Positions 44,958-53,662 of a stretch of DNA of 64,000 bases are shown here, one piece after another. The translations under genes and the position numbers were made by a program. The notes under the pieces were generated by a model. It was not told the origin of the DNA and searched no databases. It was given only the letters and a program-made list of their open reading frames with translations. Source of the DNA: Prevotella melaninogenica (GTDB lineage: Bacteria > Bacteroidota > Bacteroidia > Bacteroidales > Bacteroidaceae); assembly GCF_013267595.1 (NCBI RefSeq), contig NZ_CP054011.1:1-64000 (forward strand), read 5' to 3'. Position 1 is the stretch's first letter. Each line of letters starts with the position of its first letter.

Positions 44958-46115
44958 ATGAAACAACAAATCTGTATATTAGGCTCAACAGGTAGCATTG
45001 GTACGCAAGCCCTTGATGTTATCAGTCAGCATCCTGACCTTTATGAGGCTTATGCACTCACTGCAAATCATCGTTGGAAGGAACTTGCTGAGCAGGCTCG
45101 TCGCTTTAATCCTGCTGCGGTTGTCATTGCTGATGAGGCTTATTATGAACCTTTGAAGCAAGAGTTGGCTGATATGCCTGATGTAAAGGTGTATGCTGGT
45201 AGCAAAGCTTTGGAGGATATCGTTGAGTTACCATCAATAGATATGGTACTTACAGCGATGGTTGGCTATTCTGGTCTTGCTCCAACAATCCATGCTATCA
45301 AAGCAAAGAAGAAAATATGTCTGGCAAACAAGGAGACACTTGTTGTTGCTGGTGAGTTGATTCTTCAGTTGGCTCAGCAGTACCATGTGCCTATCCTGCC
45401 TGTGGACAGCGAGCATAGTGCTATCTTCCAGAGCTTAGTTGGTGAGGATGCGAACGAGATTGAGAAGATTCTTCTCACCTGTTCTGGTGGACCATTCCGT
45501 ACCTTTACCCATGAACAGTTGAAGCATGTCACTGCAGCTGATGCTCTCAAGCATCCTACATGGGATATGGGTGCAAAGATTACTATCGATTCCGCGTCTT
45601 TGATGAACAAGGGTTTTGAAGTGATAGAAGCTAAGTGGCTCTTTGGTGTGCCTGCTGATAAGATACAAGTGTTGGTTCATCCACAGTCTATTGTTCACAG
45701 TGCGGTACAGTTCTGTGATGGTGGTGTAAAGGCACAGTTGGGTGTTCCTGATATGCGATTGCCTATTCAGTATGCCTTTTCATTCCCACAGCGCCTGCCA
45801 TTAAGGGGCGATAGGTTAGACTTCTTCCGTCAGCCGTTAGAGTTCTTTGAGCCTGATGTGGAGAAGTTTAAGTGTCTTGCAATGGCATACGAAGCTATTA
45901 ATAAGGGTGGCAATATGCCTTGCATTGTCAATGCTGCCAATGAGATCGTTAATGAAGGCTTCCGTAAGGGCGCTTGTAGTTTCTTGGCAATGGGCGACAT
46001 TATTGAGAAGGCAATGCAAACTGTTGCTTTTGATAGCAATCCAGATTATGATGTATATGTGCAGACGGATGCTGAGGCACGCCGTGTAGCACTTGAGATT
46101 ATGAATAATAAATAA
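44958..46115 (+). CDS. dxr: 1-deoxy-D-xylulose 5-phosphate reductoisomerase
   Basis: The 385-residue enzyme converts DXP to MEP, committing carbon to isoprenoids. The NADPH site is GSTGSIGTQALDV (about 7-19). NKETLVVAGELI, VDSEHSAIFQ, TIDSASLMNKGFEVIEAKWL and VHPQSIVHSAV are the family blocks. I start at the ATG at 44958 (MKQQICILG); the longer frame from 44922 would overlap rimM and add 12 unrelated residues. The predicted enzyme is the fosmidomycin target. Confidence 0.96.
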   Translation: MKQQICILGSTGSIGTQALDVISQHPDLYEAYALTANHRWKELAEQARRFNPAAVVIADEAYYEPLKQELADMPDVKVYAGSKALEDIVELPSIDMVLTAMVGYSGLAPTIHAIKAKKKICLANKETLVVAGELILQLAQQYHVPILPVDSEHSAIFQSLVGEDANEIEKILLTCSGGPFRTFTHEQLKHVTAADALKHPTWDMGAKITIDSASLMNKGFEVIEAKWLFGVPADKIQVLVHPQSIVHSAVQFCDGGVKAQLGVPDMRLPIQYAFSFPQRLPLRGDRLDFFRQPLEFFEPDVEKFKCLAMAYEAINKGGNMPCIVNAANEIVNEGFRKGACSFLAMGDIIEKAMQTVAFDSNPDYDVYVQTDAEARRVALEIMNNK

Positions 46116-46129
46116 TGAATAGATAAATA

Positions 46130-47530
46130 ATGGAAACATTTCTGATCAGATTGCTCCAGTTTGTTCTGGCAATCTCTCTGCTTGTCCTGCTGCATGAAGG
46201 CGGACACATGTTCTTTGCGAAGCTTTTCGGTGTTCGCGTTGAGAAGTTCTTCGTATTCTTCGATGTGGGCATCGGTAAGTGGAAAGGTAAACTCTTCAGT
46301 TGGAAACCTAAGAAAGACGATACGGAATATGGTATGGGTTGGTTGCCACTTGGTGGCTACTGCAAGATTTCTGGTATGATAGATGAAAGCTTTGATACCG
46401 ACCAGATGAAGCAGGAACCACAGCCATGGGAGTTCCGTACAAAGCCAGCTTGGCAGCGTCTTTTGATTATGATAGGTGGTGTGTTGGTCAACTTTCTCCT
46501 CGCTCTCTTTATTTACTCAATGGTGATGTTCACATGGGGAGACAGCTATTTCAAGGTGTCTGACATGAGTATGGGTATGCGTTTCAATGCTGAGGCTAAG
46601 GCTTTGGGTTTCAAAGACCACGATGTAATGTTGGGAACAGACCAAGGTCCTTTCCGTGAGTATGCCAATGTGAATGGCGATTTCTTCCGTCAGATAGCAC
46701 AGGCAAAGCGTGTGGATGTATTGCGTAATGGCAAGAAACATAGTATTACTCTGCCTGGTGATTTGGATATGCTCTCAATGATTAAGACGCGTCCTTTGTT
46801 TGCAGAACCTTTCATTCCTGCACAGGTGGATAGCGTGTTGGGTGATACTCCTGCTGCAAAAGCAGGTATCAAGGCTGGCGATGTCATTAAGTCTATCAAT
46901 GGGAAGCCTATTGAGACGTGGACAGATATGAATTATCAGACAGGTGTCTTGAGTGATGTCTTGGCAGTGAAGAATACGCATAAGGATTCTCTTGCAGTTC
47001 GTTCTGTTGTGCTGACAGTTCAGCATAAGGGCGCAGCAAAGCTCGATACATTGAAGCTTATGTTGACACCTGATTTGAAGTTGGGTGTTTTGCAGTCAAC
47101 ATTGGCAAGTTATTATAAGCCTGTACAGGAGGAATACTCCTTCTTTGAGAGTTTCCCTGCAGGTATAAAGCATGGTTGGAACGTACTGCGTGGCTATGTC
47201 GGTAACTTCCGTTACCTTGCTTCAGCAGATGGTGCTAAGAGCATTGGAGGCTTTGGAGCTATCGGTAGTCTTTTCCCTCCATTCTGGGACTGGTATATGT
47301 TCTGGTCAATGACAGCCTTCTTGAGTATCATGCTTGCCTTCATGAACATTCTTCCTATCCCTGCTTTGGATGGTGGTCATGTGGTATTCCTTCTCTATGA
47401 GATGATTACTCGTCGTAAACCGTCAGAGAAATTCATGGTACGTGCGGAGTATGTAGGTATAACCATCCTAATCCTCCTTATGATATTTGCCAACCTTAAC
47501 GACATTCTTCGTTGGTTGCATATTATGTAA
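46130..47530 (+). CDS. rseP: RIP metalloprotease RseP (site-2 protease)
   Basis: The 466-residue inner-membrane protease has the zinc motif HEGGH at residues 22-26 and the second metal motif PIPALDGGHVVFLL near the C-terminus. One clear PDZ domain (PAAKAGIKAGDVIKSINGKPIETW, about 235-265) and another degenerate one lie between them. It cuts transmembrane anti-sigma factors and remnant signal peptides. It is 14 nt after dxr, as in many Bacteroidetes, and is followed by a strong terminator. Confidence 0.95.
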   Translation: METFLIRLLQFVLAISLLVLLHEGGHMFFAKLFGVRVEKFFVFFDVGIGKWKGKLFSWKPKKDDTEYGMGWLPLGGYCKISGMIDESFDTDQMKQEPQPWEFRTKPAWQRLLIMIGGVLVNFLLALFIYSMVMFTWGDSYFKVSDMSMGMRFNAEAKALGFKDHDVMLGTDQGPFREYANVNGDFFRQIAQAKRVDVLRNGKKHSITLPGDLDMLSMIKTRPLFAEPFIPAQVDSVLGDTPAAKAGIKAGDVIKSINGKPIETWTDMNYQTGVLSDVLAVKNTHKDSLAVRSVVLTVQHKGAAKLDTLKLMLTPDLKLGVLQSTLASYYKPVQEEYSFFESFPAGIKHGWNVLRGYVGNFRYLASADGAKSIGGFGAIGSLFPPFWDWYMFWSMTAFLSIMLAFMNILPIPALDGGHVVFLLYEMITRRKPSEKFMVRAEYVGITILILLMIFANLNDILRWLHIM

Positions 47531-47581
47531 GATAAGGAATTGTTTTTAATGGTATAAGCCTTTACGAAGGCTTTAATAAGG

Positions 47582-47624
47582 AATCACGCAATACTTACAA
47601 ATGCAGGTATTGCGTGATTTTGTT
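47582..47624 (+). terminator. Rho-independent terminator after rseP
   Basis: AATCACGCAATAC (47582-47594) pairs perfectly with GTATTGCGTGATT (47607-47619), followed by TTGTTT. A small AAGCCTT/AAGGCTT hairpin precedes it at 47558-47575. Confidence 0.88.
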
Positions 47625-47680
47625 TATTGTAGATTGTGTAATGCTTTTTATTCACAAGCCTGTACAACTCTTTCTTGAAA

Positions 47681-47855
47681 GTGTGTCAAAATGCAAATTA
47701 ATAACTTGACAACTCTTAAACTATAAGTAGTTTTTTCCTAAAAACAAAGAAAAGACCATTTCTTTACTCAAAATCGAGTACAGAAATGGTCTTTTTTAAT
47801 GAATTGTTTCAAACTGTAAGATTATCAAAATGGTATTTGCATTTTGACACACCCT
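47681..47855 (+). mobile_element. 175-bp palindromic MITE-like element, left copy
   Basis: It starts GTGTGTCAAAATGCAAAT and ends with the inverse ATTTGCATTTTGACACAC plus CCTC. The centre is a hairpin GACCATTTCTTTACTC / GAGTACAGAAATGGTC. The same element in inverted orientation lies at 51867-52044, so the two bracket the intron and the TonB-dependent receptor gene. No coding capacity is seen. Confidence 0.85.
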
Positions 47856-47863
47856 CTTTTTAT

Positions 47864-49138
47864 GTGTACGCTCGGCATGAGCATTATCTAACGGGTGCAA
47901 GTCCCGAGTAAGCCCTAATAGCGGGAATTACATAGGCAAGAGCAAGGGTGTCCATCGTGAGGTGAAATCTGAAGGAAGCTGGCGGCAAACATCTGACCTA
48001 ACGAACAGAAATTTTATGGCTCTTCCGTTAAATGTGTGGACGCTTTTCGTATTGCTTTAACGTATGAACCATAGCTACTCATTAAACAAAAACTTGGCTA
48101 AGACAGTCAACATTCTATCCGATTATCATCCTTTTTCATTGAAAATCATTTCTTTTTAGACTTTGAAAATACGCAGATAAAGATTTGAAAAATCATTACA
48201 TAATTTCAAAGAAAACTTCTATAACTAACGCCAAAAACACATATAAGAAGCAGATTTGCAACCAACAGTAAATCAATTAGTTATAAAACTGTATGATGAA
48301 AGGTGCTTAATTGGACTTCAAAAGGGCGTTAGTAAGGGTCTTAAAGGGCACCTTTTGCAAGCTAATTGGGCGTCTTTTAGAAGGCAAAAGAGCATGTGTT
48401 GGTTTTGAGTTGCACGAAAATAATTTACAAACTTTATATAGTAAGGGAATACGTTGATAGTAGAAGACAGATAGATATCGCAGCTAATTACGTTTATCAT
48501 GTAGTTTATTTCCCTTTATAAAACCATCTTATTGGAGGTAATTATACCATGTATGTGGATGAATCTCATTCTATTAACAATCTACGCATTTAACGGAAGA
48601 ACCAATTTTATACAAGGTATATGACCATGGATAAGATTGCATAACAAATCAAAGTCCCATAGCTATTCAGAATGGTTGGTGGAGTTCCCTTGAGCTTAGC
48701 GAAAAAATGAAGTAGGTGATAAGATGGAAAGATAATGTTCTTATCCGAGGAGGTCTCACGGACGCTTCAATTAGTTGTTTTTATACGAAAGAAGCGGAGT
48801 AATGCTTGCCGTGAGAGATCAGCAGACGCCATAGTAATACAATACCCGATAACGTTGCATGAAGGACAGAACCTACAATTAAGCGATAGTAATTGAAACA
48901 TACCTAATGAAGGCAAGAATGCAGAAAACATTATCCCAAGTTAATGGCTACCCCTAAAGAGATAGGTCGGAAACCGAATGGTATGGGGGAGTGCAGACCT
49001 TCATGTGGATGTGTGTTAATGGGGTCGTATCTCGAATGGTACCCAAAATAGGAACCGCATGTACGGTGGTGTGAGAGGTCGGTGAACACGAAAGTAGGAT
49101 ATAAACACCTATGATTAGTGTTTACCTCCTACTCGATT
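47864..49138 (+). mobile_element. ORF-less group II intron, interrupted by a dispersed repeat
   Basis: The 5' part (GTGTACGC, CGGGTGCAAGTCCCGAGTAA, GGCAAGAGCAAGGGTGTCC, GAAGGAAGCTGGCGGCAAAC) is typical of bacterial group II intron domain I. The 3' part has GAACCGCATGTACGGTGGTG, then a domain VI hairpin GTAGGA..AAACAC / GTGTTT-A-CCTCCTAC with an unpaired A, ending CTCGAT. No reverse transcriptase frame remains. At 48018-48603 copy C of the 0.6-kb repeat is inserted in domain I. Removing it leaves about 680 bp. The exact 5' end is uncertain by a few bases. Confidence 0.82.
48018..48603 (+). mobile_element. Copy C of the 0.6-kb dispersed repeat (586 bp, MITE-like)
   Basis: It starts GGCTCTTCCGTTAAATG and ends CATTTAACGGAAGAACC, terminal inverted repeats. 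The 8-bp AATTTTAT flanks it on both sides (48010-48017 and 48604-48611), a target duplication showing it moved into the intron. The core hairpin is AAAGGTGC (48299-48306) with GCACCTTT (48348-48355). A sub-terminal GCTTTAACG near the left end can fold back on the terminus. It has no coding capacity and must use a transposase supplied in trans. Confidence 0.87.
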
Positions 49139-49405
49139 TGAAGTATGGATGAGTACGAATGTAGCTACGGGTTAGGGAGTATCAAGTTCACCTTTTTATA
49201 TAGAAGAGCTTATCGAACAACAAGTACACGAGGAAGCATCTACAATTATGTAAAAAACATGCGAAGAGTTTTTGTCATGCCGTTGTTTTTTTTTAATTTC
49301 GCAGAGTTTTAGTTTTTAATAGATAGTGATTAAAGAGGAAATAACAATCACTCAGGGCACTACCCAAGTCTCTATCCATCCAATAACCTATAAGATATAA
49401 CCATA
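49139..49405. other. Spacer between intron and receptor gene
   Basis: No gene, clear terminator or consensus -7 promoter is seen in these 267 bases. A T-run (GTTGTTTTTTTT) lies at about 49282-49293 and a plausible leader runs to the receptor ATG. Confidence 0.4.
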
Positions 49406-51703
49406 ATGAAAAGATTTCTTCTGTGCATAGCAGCACTGAGTTTTTACGTTAACTTGCAAGCAAAAGTTGTCATAACAGGGCAAGTTACTGACGAAACAAC
49501 ATCCCCTATCATTGGTGCCGTAGTCAAGTTAGTCACCCAAACAACGTTAATTACGCAGACAGTAACCAACAATGAGGGTTCATTTAACCTTACCATGGAG
49601 GAGAGCGATGGGCACAAAGAACTCATCATAACCTATATGGGATATGCTGATTATCGTGTATCTCTGGAGAACATACAAAGGAATACCGACCTTGGAAAGA
49701 TTCAACTGACTCCTTCCTCACAAGAGTTAAAAGGCGTAGAAGTGATTGGGAGGCGTGAAATACAGAAGATTGACCGGCGGATTATCACCCCTTCAAAACT
49801 CCAGCTAAAGGCTTCTACTAACGGAGTAATGCTCATACAGAACATGCAATTAGCTGGTATTCGGGTCAATACCATTGATAATACCATCACGACGACGACT
49901 GGAGATGCAGTCCAATTACGCATTAATGGTGTCATAGCAAAGATAGAAGAAGTAAAAGCCCTACGCCCTCAAGACATTGTAAAGGTTGAATACCACGATA
50001 TGCCTGGACTACGTTTTAACGGTGCAGCAGCCGTCCTCGACTTCATTGTGAAGTATAAGAATAAAGGTGGAAACATCAATGGTGACCTCACCGATGGACT
50101 ATCGATGTTAGGCTATGGAGAGAACCTTTTGTCTGCCAACTATCACAAAGGTAGATCCGAGATAAAGTCTTCTTTCTATTGGAATAGGCGTGATTTGAAG
50201 TGGAAAAGAGAGAACTACGAGGAGTACCACTACCCTCATCAGACCATAGAGAATAGAGAGATTGGTGAGCCAACAAAGGTTAAGTTTGATAATATGAACT
50301 TCTCTCTGTGGTACAACTATTCGTTTAAGAAGAGCAGTATTAGTGCTATCTTCCGTGATTACTACAATAAAGAATCTAACTCAATGGAGGATAGAATCAG
50401 TACGCTTTATCGCGGTACTGACGTCTACCACATCACCGACTTTAGGCATGGACACGATAACACGCCCTCGTTAGATTTGTATTTTCAAACTGAGCTTGCC
50501 CATAACCAGCACTTGTACTTCGACCTAATTGGCACTTACATCAATAGCCATAGCCAGCGTACATACACCTTATCATCAACCACACAACCTACTCAGACGA
50601 TTGCTTCCATTACTGATGGTAACAAGTACTCCATAATAGGTGAGGGTATTTATGAGCGCATGTTCAAGGATAGCAAACTGTCGTTTGGGTTGAAGCATAC
50701 GCAGATGTACACTAATAACACGTATGATGGAAACATCCAAAGTCAGGTAAATATGAATACAGCGGAGACTTTCGCTTACACTGAATGGATGTCAAAACTG
50801 GGCAAGCTGACCTATACCCTCGGGTTGGGAGGGATGCGTATTTACAACCATCAGCACGATAAGAAGCTATCGAAGTTCATCCTTCGTCCAAAGCTCTCCC
50901 TCGCTTATCAACCTTGTAGTAACGTAACTTTAAAATATCAAGGATACGTTTCGGCTTATGCTCCTTCACTATCCGACATGAGCAATGTGTCACAGGATAT
51001 TGACGTATATCAGCTTAGAAAGGGCAATCCTAACCTAAAGTCTGTAACCTTCGTATCGAATGAGTTGTCCTTAAACTGGGGCACAAAATGGTGCGATCTA
51101 TCGTTATTTGGAAGGTATAGTTACGATTCCCACCCTATCATGGAAGAGACTTATATTGACAACGGAAAGTTTGTTAGGACAATAGATAACCAAAAAAACT
51201 TCCACAGACTACATACCCAAATGGACATAAAGTTGCATCCCTTTGGCGATTGGTTCTCGTTACAACTTACTCCATTCTTCAATCGGTACATCAGTAATGG
51301 GCATACTTACGCACATACACTCTCGAACTGGGGACTGAATGGAAATCTACTCGTAATGTACAAACAATGGGTATTCACAGCTGTAGTACAGACCAGATAC
51401 AATGAATTATGGGGTGAAACTCTTACCAAAGGAGAAGCGAATCACGCCATATCAGTAGGTTATAACAAAGACAAATGGGCGTTAAATCTCATCATGGCAT
51501 TACCTTTTTCTAAACAATACTCAAATGAGACGGATAACTTGTCACGCCTCGCTCCTAACCAGCAACTGGCTTTCTCAAAGAGTTTGAGACGGATACTTCT
51601 ACTTAACTTCACATTCAATTTGAATTATGGAAAAGGCAAATCAAGTATCAATAAACGTATTTCCAACTCTGATAATGATACAGGTATCATGTATGGAAGA
51701 TAA
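49406..51703 (+). CDS. TonB-dependent outer-membrane receptor-like protein
   Basis: The 765-residue protein has a signal peptide (MKRFLLCIAALSFYVNLQA) and a carboxypeptidase-D-regulatory-like domain at about 22-100 (ITGQVTDETTSPIIGAVVKL). A plug region contains INGVIAKIEEVKALRPQDIV and GAAAVLDFIVKY. A beta-barrel of alternating aromatic/polar strands fills the rest. It resembles the Bacteroidetes 'outer membrane beta-barrel / TonB-dependent receptor' subgroup without an adjacent SusD. The substrate is unknown. It lies between the inverted 175-bp elements, in a region with other mobile DNA, so acquisition by transfer is possible. Confidence 0.85.
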   Translation: MKRFLLCIAALSFYVNLQAKVVITGQVTDETTSPIIGAVVKLVTQTTLITQTVTNNEGSFNLTMEESDGHKELIITYMGYADYRVSLENIQRNTDLGKIQLTPSSQELKGVEVIGRREIQKIDRRIITPSKLQLKASTNGVMLIQNMQLAGIRVNTIDNTITTTTGDAVQLRINGVIAKIEEVKALRPQDIVKVEYHDMPGLRFNGAAAVLDFIVKYKNKGGNINGDLTDGLSMLGYGENLLSANYHKGRSEIKSSFYWNRRDLKWKRENYEEYHYPHQTIENREIGEPTKVKFDNMNFSLWYNYSFKKSSISAIFRDYYNKESNSMEDRISTLYRGTDVYHITDFRHGHDNTPSLDLYFQTELAHNQHLYFDLIGTYINSHSQRTYTLSSTTQPTQTIASITDGNKYSIIGEGIYERMFKDSKLSFGLKHTQMYTNNTYDGNIQSQVNMNTAETFAYTEWMSKLGKLTYTLGLGGMRIYNHQHDKKLSKFILRPKLSLAYQPCSNVTLKYQGYVSAYAPSLSDMSNVSQDIDVYQLRKGNPNLKSVTFVSNELSLNWGTKWCDLSLFGRYSYDSHPIMEETYIDNGKFVRTIDNQKNFHRLHTQMDIKLHPFGDWFSLQLTPFFNRYISNGHTYAHTLSNWGLNGNLLVMYKQWVFTAVVQTRYNELWGETLTKGEANHAISVGYNKDKWALNLIMALPFSKQYSNETDNLSRLAPNQQLAFSKSLRRILLLNFTFNLNYGKGKSSINKRISNSDNDTGIMYGR

Positions 51704-51866
51704 AATGAACATCCTTATCTCTCTGGCTGGGCAGTCCCCACTGGTAGGGACTTGCAAGCATTAACTAATATACATGATAGTCAAACGCAAAAAGAGGATA
51801 TGCTATCGTTGTTGGCATATCCTCTTCTATGTTTTATCAAGCTACTGGTCCACTTTCCTCTTTACT

Positions 51867-52044
51867 GAGGGTGTGTCAAAATGTAAATTCCATTTTGATA
51901 ATCTTACAGTTTGAAACAATTCATTAAAACGACCATTTCTGTACTCGATTTTGAGTAAAGAAATGGTCTTTTCTTTGCTTTAAGAAAAAAACACTTATAG
52001 TTTGAAAGTTGTCAAGTTATTAATTTGCATTTTGACACACCCTC
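51867..52044 (-). mobile_element. 175-bp palindromic MITE-like element, right copy
   Basis: GAGGGTGTGTCAAAATG at 51867 and its inverse CATTTTGACACACCCTC ending at 52044 are perfect 17-bp termini. The interior hairpin GACCATTTCTGTACTC / GAGTAAAGAAATGGTC is present. It is the reverse complement of the copy at 47681-47855 over nearly the full length. Confidence 0.87.
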
Positions 52045-52050
52045 GTTAGG

Positions 52051-52166
52051 GCTCCGCACGATTGGTGCTCAGTAACAACACAATGTGTGTTGGACAACAA
52101 CACAATGGCGAAAGATGGGTAAACACTCCCCTTTCTATGGGAGAAGACCAGTGGATGAGGGCTTTC
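52051..52166. other. Spacer with a weak relic of the CTCCGCAC repeat
   Basis: GCTCCGCACGATTGGTGCTC followed by two ACAACACAATG modules resembles the palindrome family at 9398 and 27395 but is more degenerate. Nothing else is recognised before the chromate transporter stop codon. Confidence 0.45.
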
Positions 52167-52742
52167 TCAATAAAGCAGTATCAGTCCTGCAAAGGCAGCA
52201 TAACATATCATGCGGATAGGATTTATCTTTAACCACATCGTACCAACAAAGGTTGCGGTAAAGAGGAATAGACTAATCCAAAACTGCCAAGGGTTAATAC
52301 TTGGTGCAGAAAAGTTCTCAGTATTACATAATAATAAGGTGGCAGCTGCTAATAGACCCACTACTACTGGGCGTAGACCTGAAAAAACTGACTGTACAAC
52401 AGGTGTGTTCATATACTTGAGGAACATCTTACTGATAAGAATCATTATTATCAACGATGGAAGTACAAGGGCTATGGTCGCGGTGAGACTACCCAATACT
52501 GCCATACCTGCGCCAAAGCCTGCATTATGTACGGCTGTATAACCGCAATAGGTAGCAGAGTTTATACCAATAGGTCCAGGCGTCATCTGTGATACAGCAA
52601 CGATGTTGGTAAACTCAGCAGAGCTAAGCCAATGATGGTTTACAACCGTTTCTGTTTGTATCAATGATAACATTCCATATCCTCCACCGAATCCAAAGAG
52701 TCCGATGATAAAGAATGTGTAGAAAAGTTCTAAGTATATCAT
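52167..52742 (-). CDS. Chromate transporter, short chain (C-terminal-type half)
   Basis: The 191-residue protein has about six hydrophobic segments and the CHR-family signatures FFIIGLFGFGGGYGMLSLIQ and MTPGPIGINSATYCGY. Many bacteria encode two short CHR proteins that work together as one transporter. Here the partner is the 52900-53493 gene, transcribed just before it with a 157-nt gap. The family exports chromate or moves other anions; the natural substrate in this anaerobe is unknown. Confidence 0.9.
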   Translation of the reverse strand: MIYLELFYTFFIIGLFGFGGGYGMLSLIQTETVVNHHWLSSAEFTNIVAVSQMTPGPIGINSATYCGYTAVHNAGFGAGMAVLGSLTATIALVLPSLIIMILISKMFLKYMNTPVVQSVFSGLRPVVVGLLAAATLLLCNTENFSAPSINPWQFWISLFLFTATFVGTMWLKINPIRMICYAAFAGLILLY

Positions 52743-52865
52743 GTTGTTATTTCTGTTATTAGTCTGTTTTTAGTGTGTTGTTTATCCGAAATTATCCCAT
52801 TCGTCTCTCTCTTCCTTCGGAACTTACGTTTGCTATTTCTTTTGTGAAGTTATATCTCGTTAGGC

Positions 52866-52899
52866 TCTCCCCTCCTTCGGAGGGGCTGGGGGAGGTATT
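52866..52899 (+). repeat. GC-rich palindromic repeat between the chromate transporter genes
   Basis: CTCTCCCCTCCTTCGGAGGG followed by GCTGGGGGAGG. It is the third copy of the palindrome found in and near nadD. Confidence 0.75.
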
Positions 52900-53493
52900 T
52901 CACTCCGTCGGTTTAATAAACTTCCCATAAAGGAATCCACCCAATCCTGCTGCAATAATGACGTAAACAGGATTGACACCTAACAGCCAAATGGCTATGG
53001 CGGTGACAATAGGAATCCAACAGTTTGCCAATGAAAGTTTTGCACTCTTAGCCAAGGTAAAGGTTGGTGCTGCAATCAAAGCCACGACAGCAGGGCGTAT
53101 TCCACGGAAAATTGCTGCCACCCAAGGGATGTCCATAAACTGATGGAAGAAGAGTGCGATGCAGAGAATGATGAGGAATGAGGGGAGAATAGCTCCTAAA
53201 CAAGTGACGAGTGCACCCAGTGTCTTTCGCATCTTATATCCTACAAAGACACTGATGTTTGCAGCAAGGACACCAGGACAGCTTTGTGCAACAGCTATCA
53301 GGTCAACAAACTGGTCTTCTGGAATCCACTTTCTCTTCACTACGACTTCATTTTGGATAATTGAAATCATAGCATATCCACCGCCAAGTGTGAAGGCTCC
53401 AATCTTAAAGAAGGTTTTGAAAGCTTCCCAGTAGAAGCCTTTGGGTGATGGGTGTTGAGTGTTGGGTGTTGATGAAATGTTATCTTTGTCCAC
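52900..53493 (-). CDS. Chromate transporter, short chain (first half)
   Basis: The 197-residue protein carries FFKIGAFTLGGGYAMISIIQ and AQSCPGVLAANISVFVGYKM, the CHR-family FxxGG and PG motifs, with about six membrane segments. Residues 7-18 (SSTPNTQHPSPK) are encoded by a short repeated sequence (53441-53474) that also occurs in frame in purL. It therefore looks like an inserted, non-functional spacer before the conserved GFYWEAF start. The gene lies downstream of purL on the same strand. Confidence 0.9.
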   Translation of the reverse strand: MDKDNISSTPNTQHPSPKGFYWEAFKTFFKIGAFTLGGGYAMISIIQNEVVVKRKWIPEDQFVDLIAVAQSCPGVLAANISVFVGYKMRKTLGALVTCLGAILPSFLIILCIALFFHQFMDIPWVAAIFRGIRPAVVALIAAPTFTLAKSAKLSLANCWIPIVTAIAIWLLGVNPVYVIIAAGLGGFLYGKFIKPTE

Positions 53494-53537
53494 TGTGTCT
53501 TGTTTTTTATAGTGAAATCAATGTTTGAGAGCTACGG

Positions 53538-53591
53538 ACGCCCCCATCTGTTCACATATACCTATTAGGTAATATTACTCAGATGAGGGCG
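53538..53591. terminator. Hairpin between purL and the chromate transporter
   Basis: ACGCCCCCATCTG (53538-53550) pairs with CAGATGAGGGCGT (53579-53591) with one mismatch; TACCTATTAGGTA is a further palindrome in the loop. The arm CAGATGAGGGCG is shared with the terminator at 10994-11049. Confidence 0.6.
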
Positions 53592-53662
53592 TTTCTCAGT
53601 GTAGTCTATATATATTAAAGGTGTACTAATCTATTACACCTTCAATAGGGGAGGGGCAAACT

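Noticed and set aside
47864..49138. Riboswitch or other structured RNA instead of a group II intron
   Set aside because: The combination of the domain I-type sequence, the GAACCGCATGTACGGTGGTG stretch and a domain VI hairpin with bulged A just before CTCGAT is specific to group II introns.
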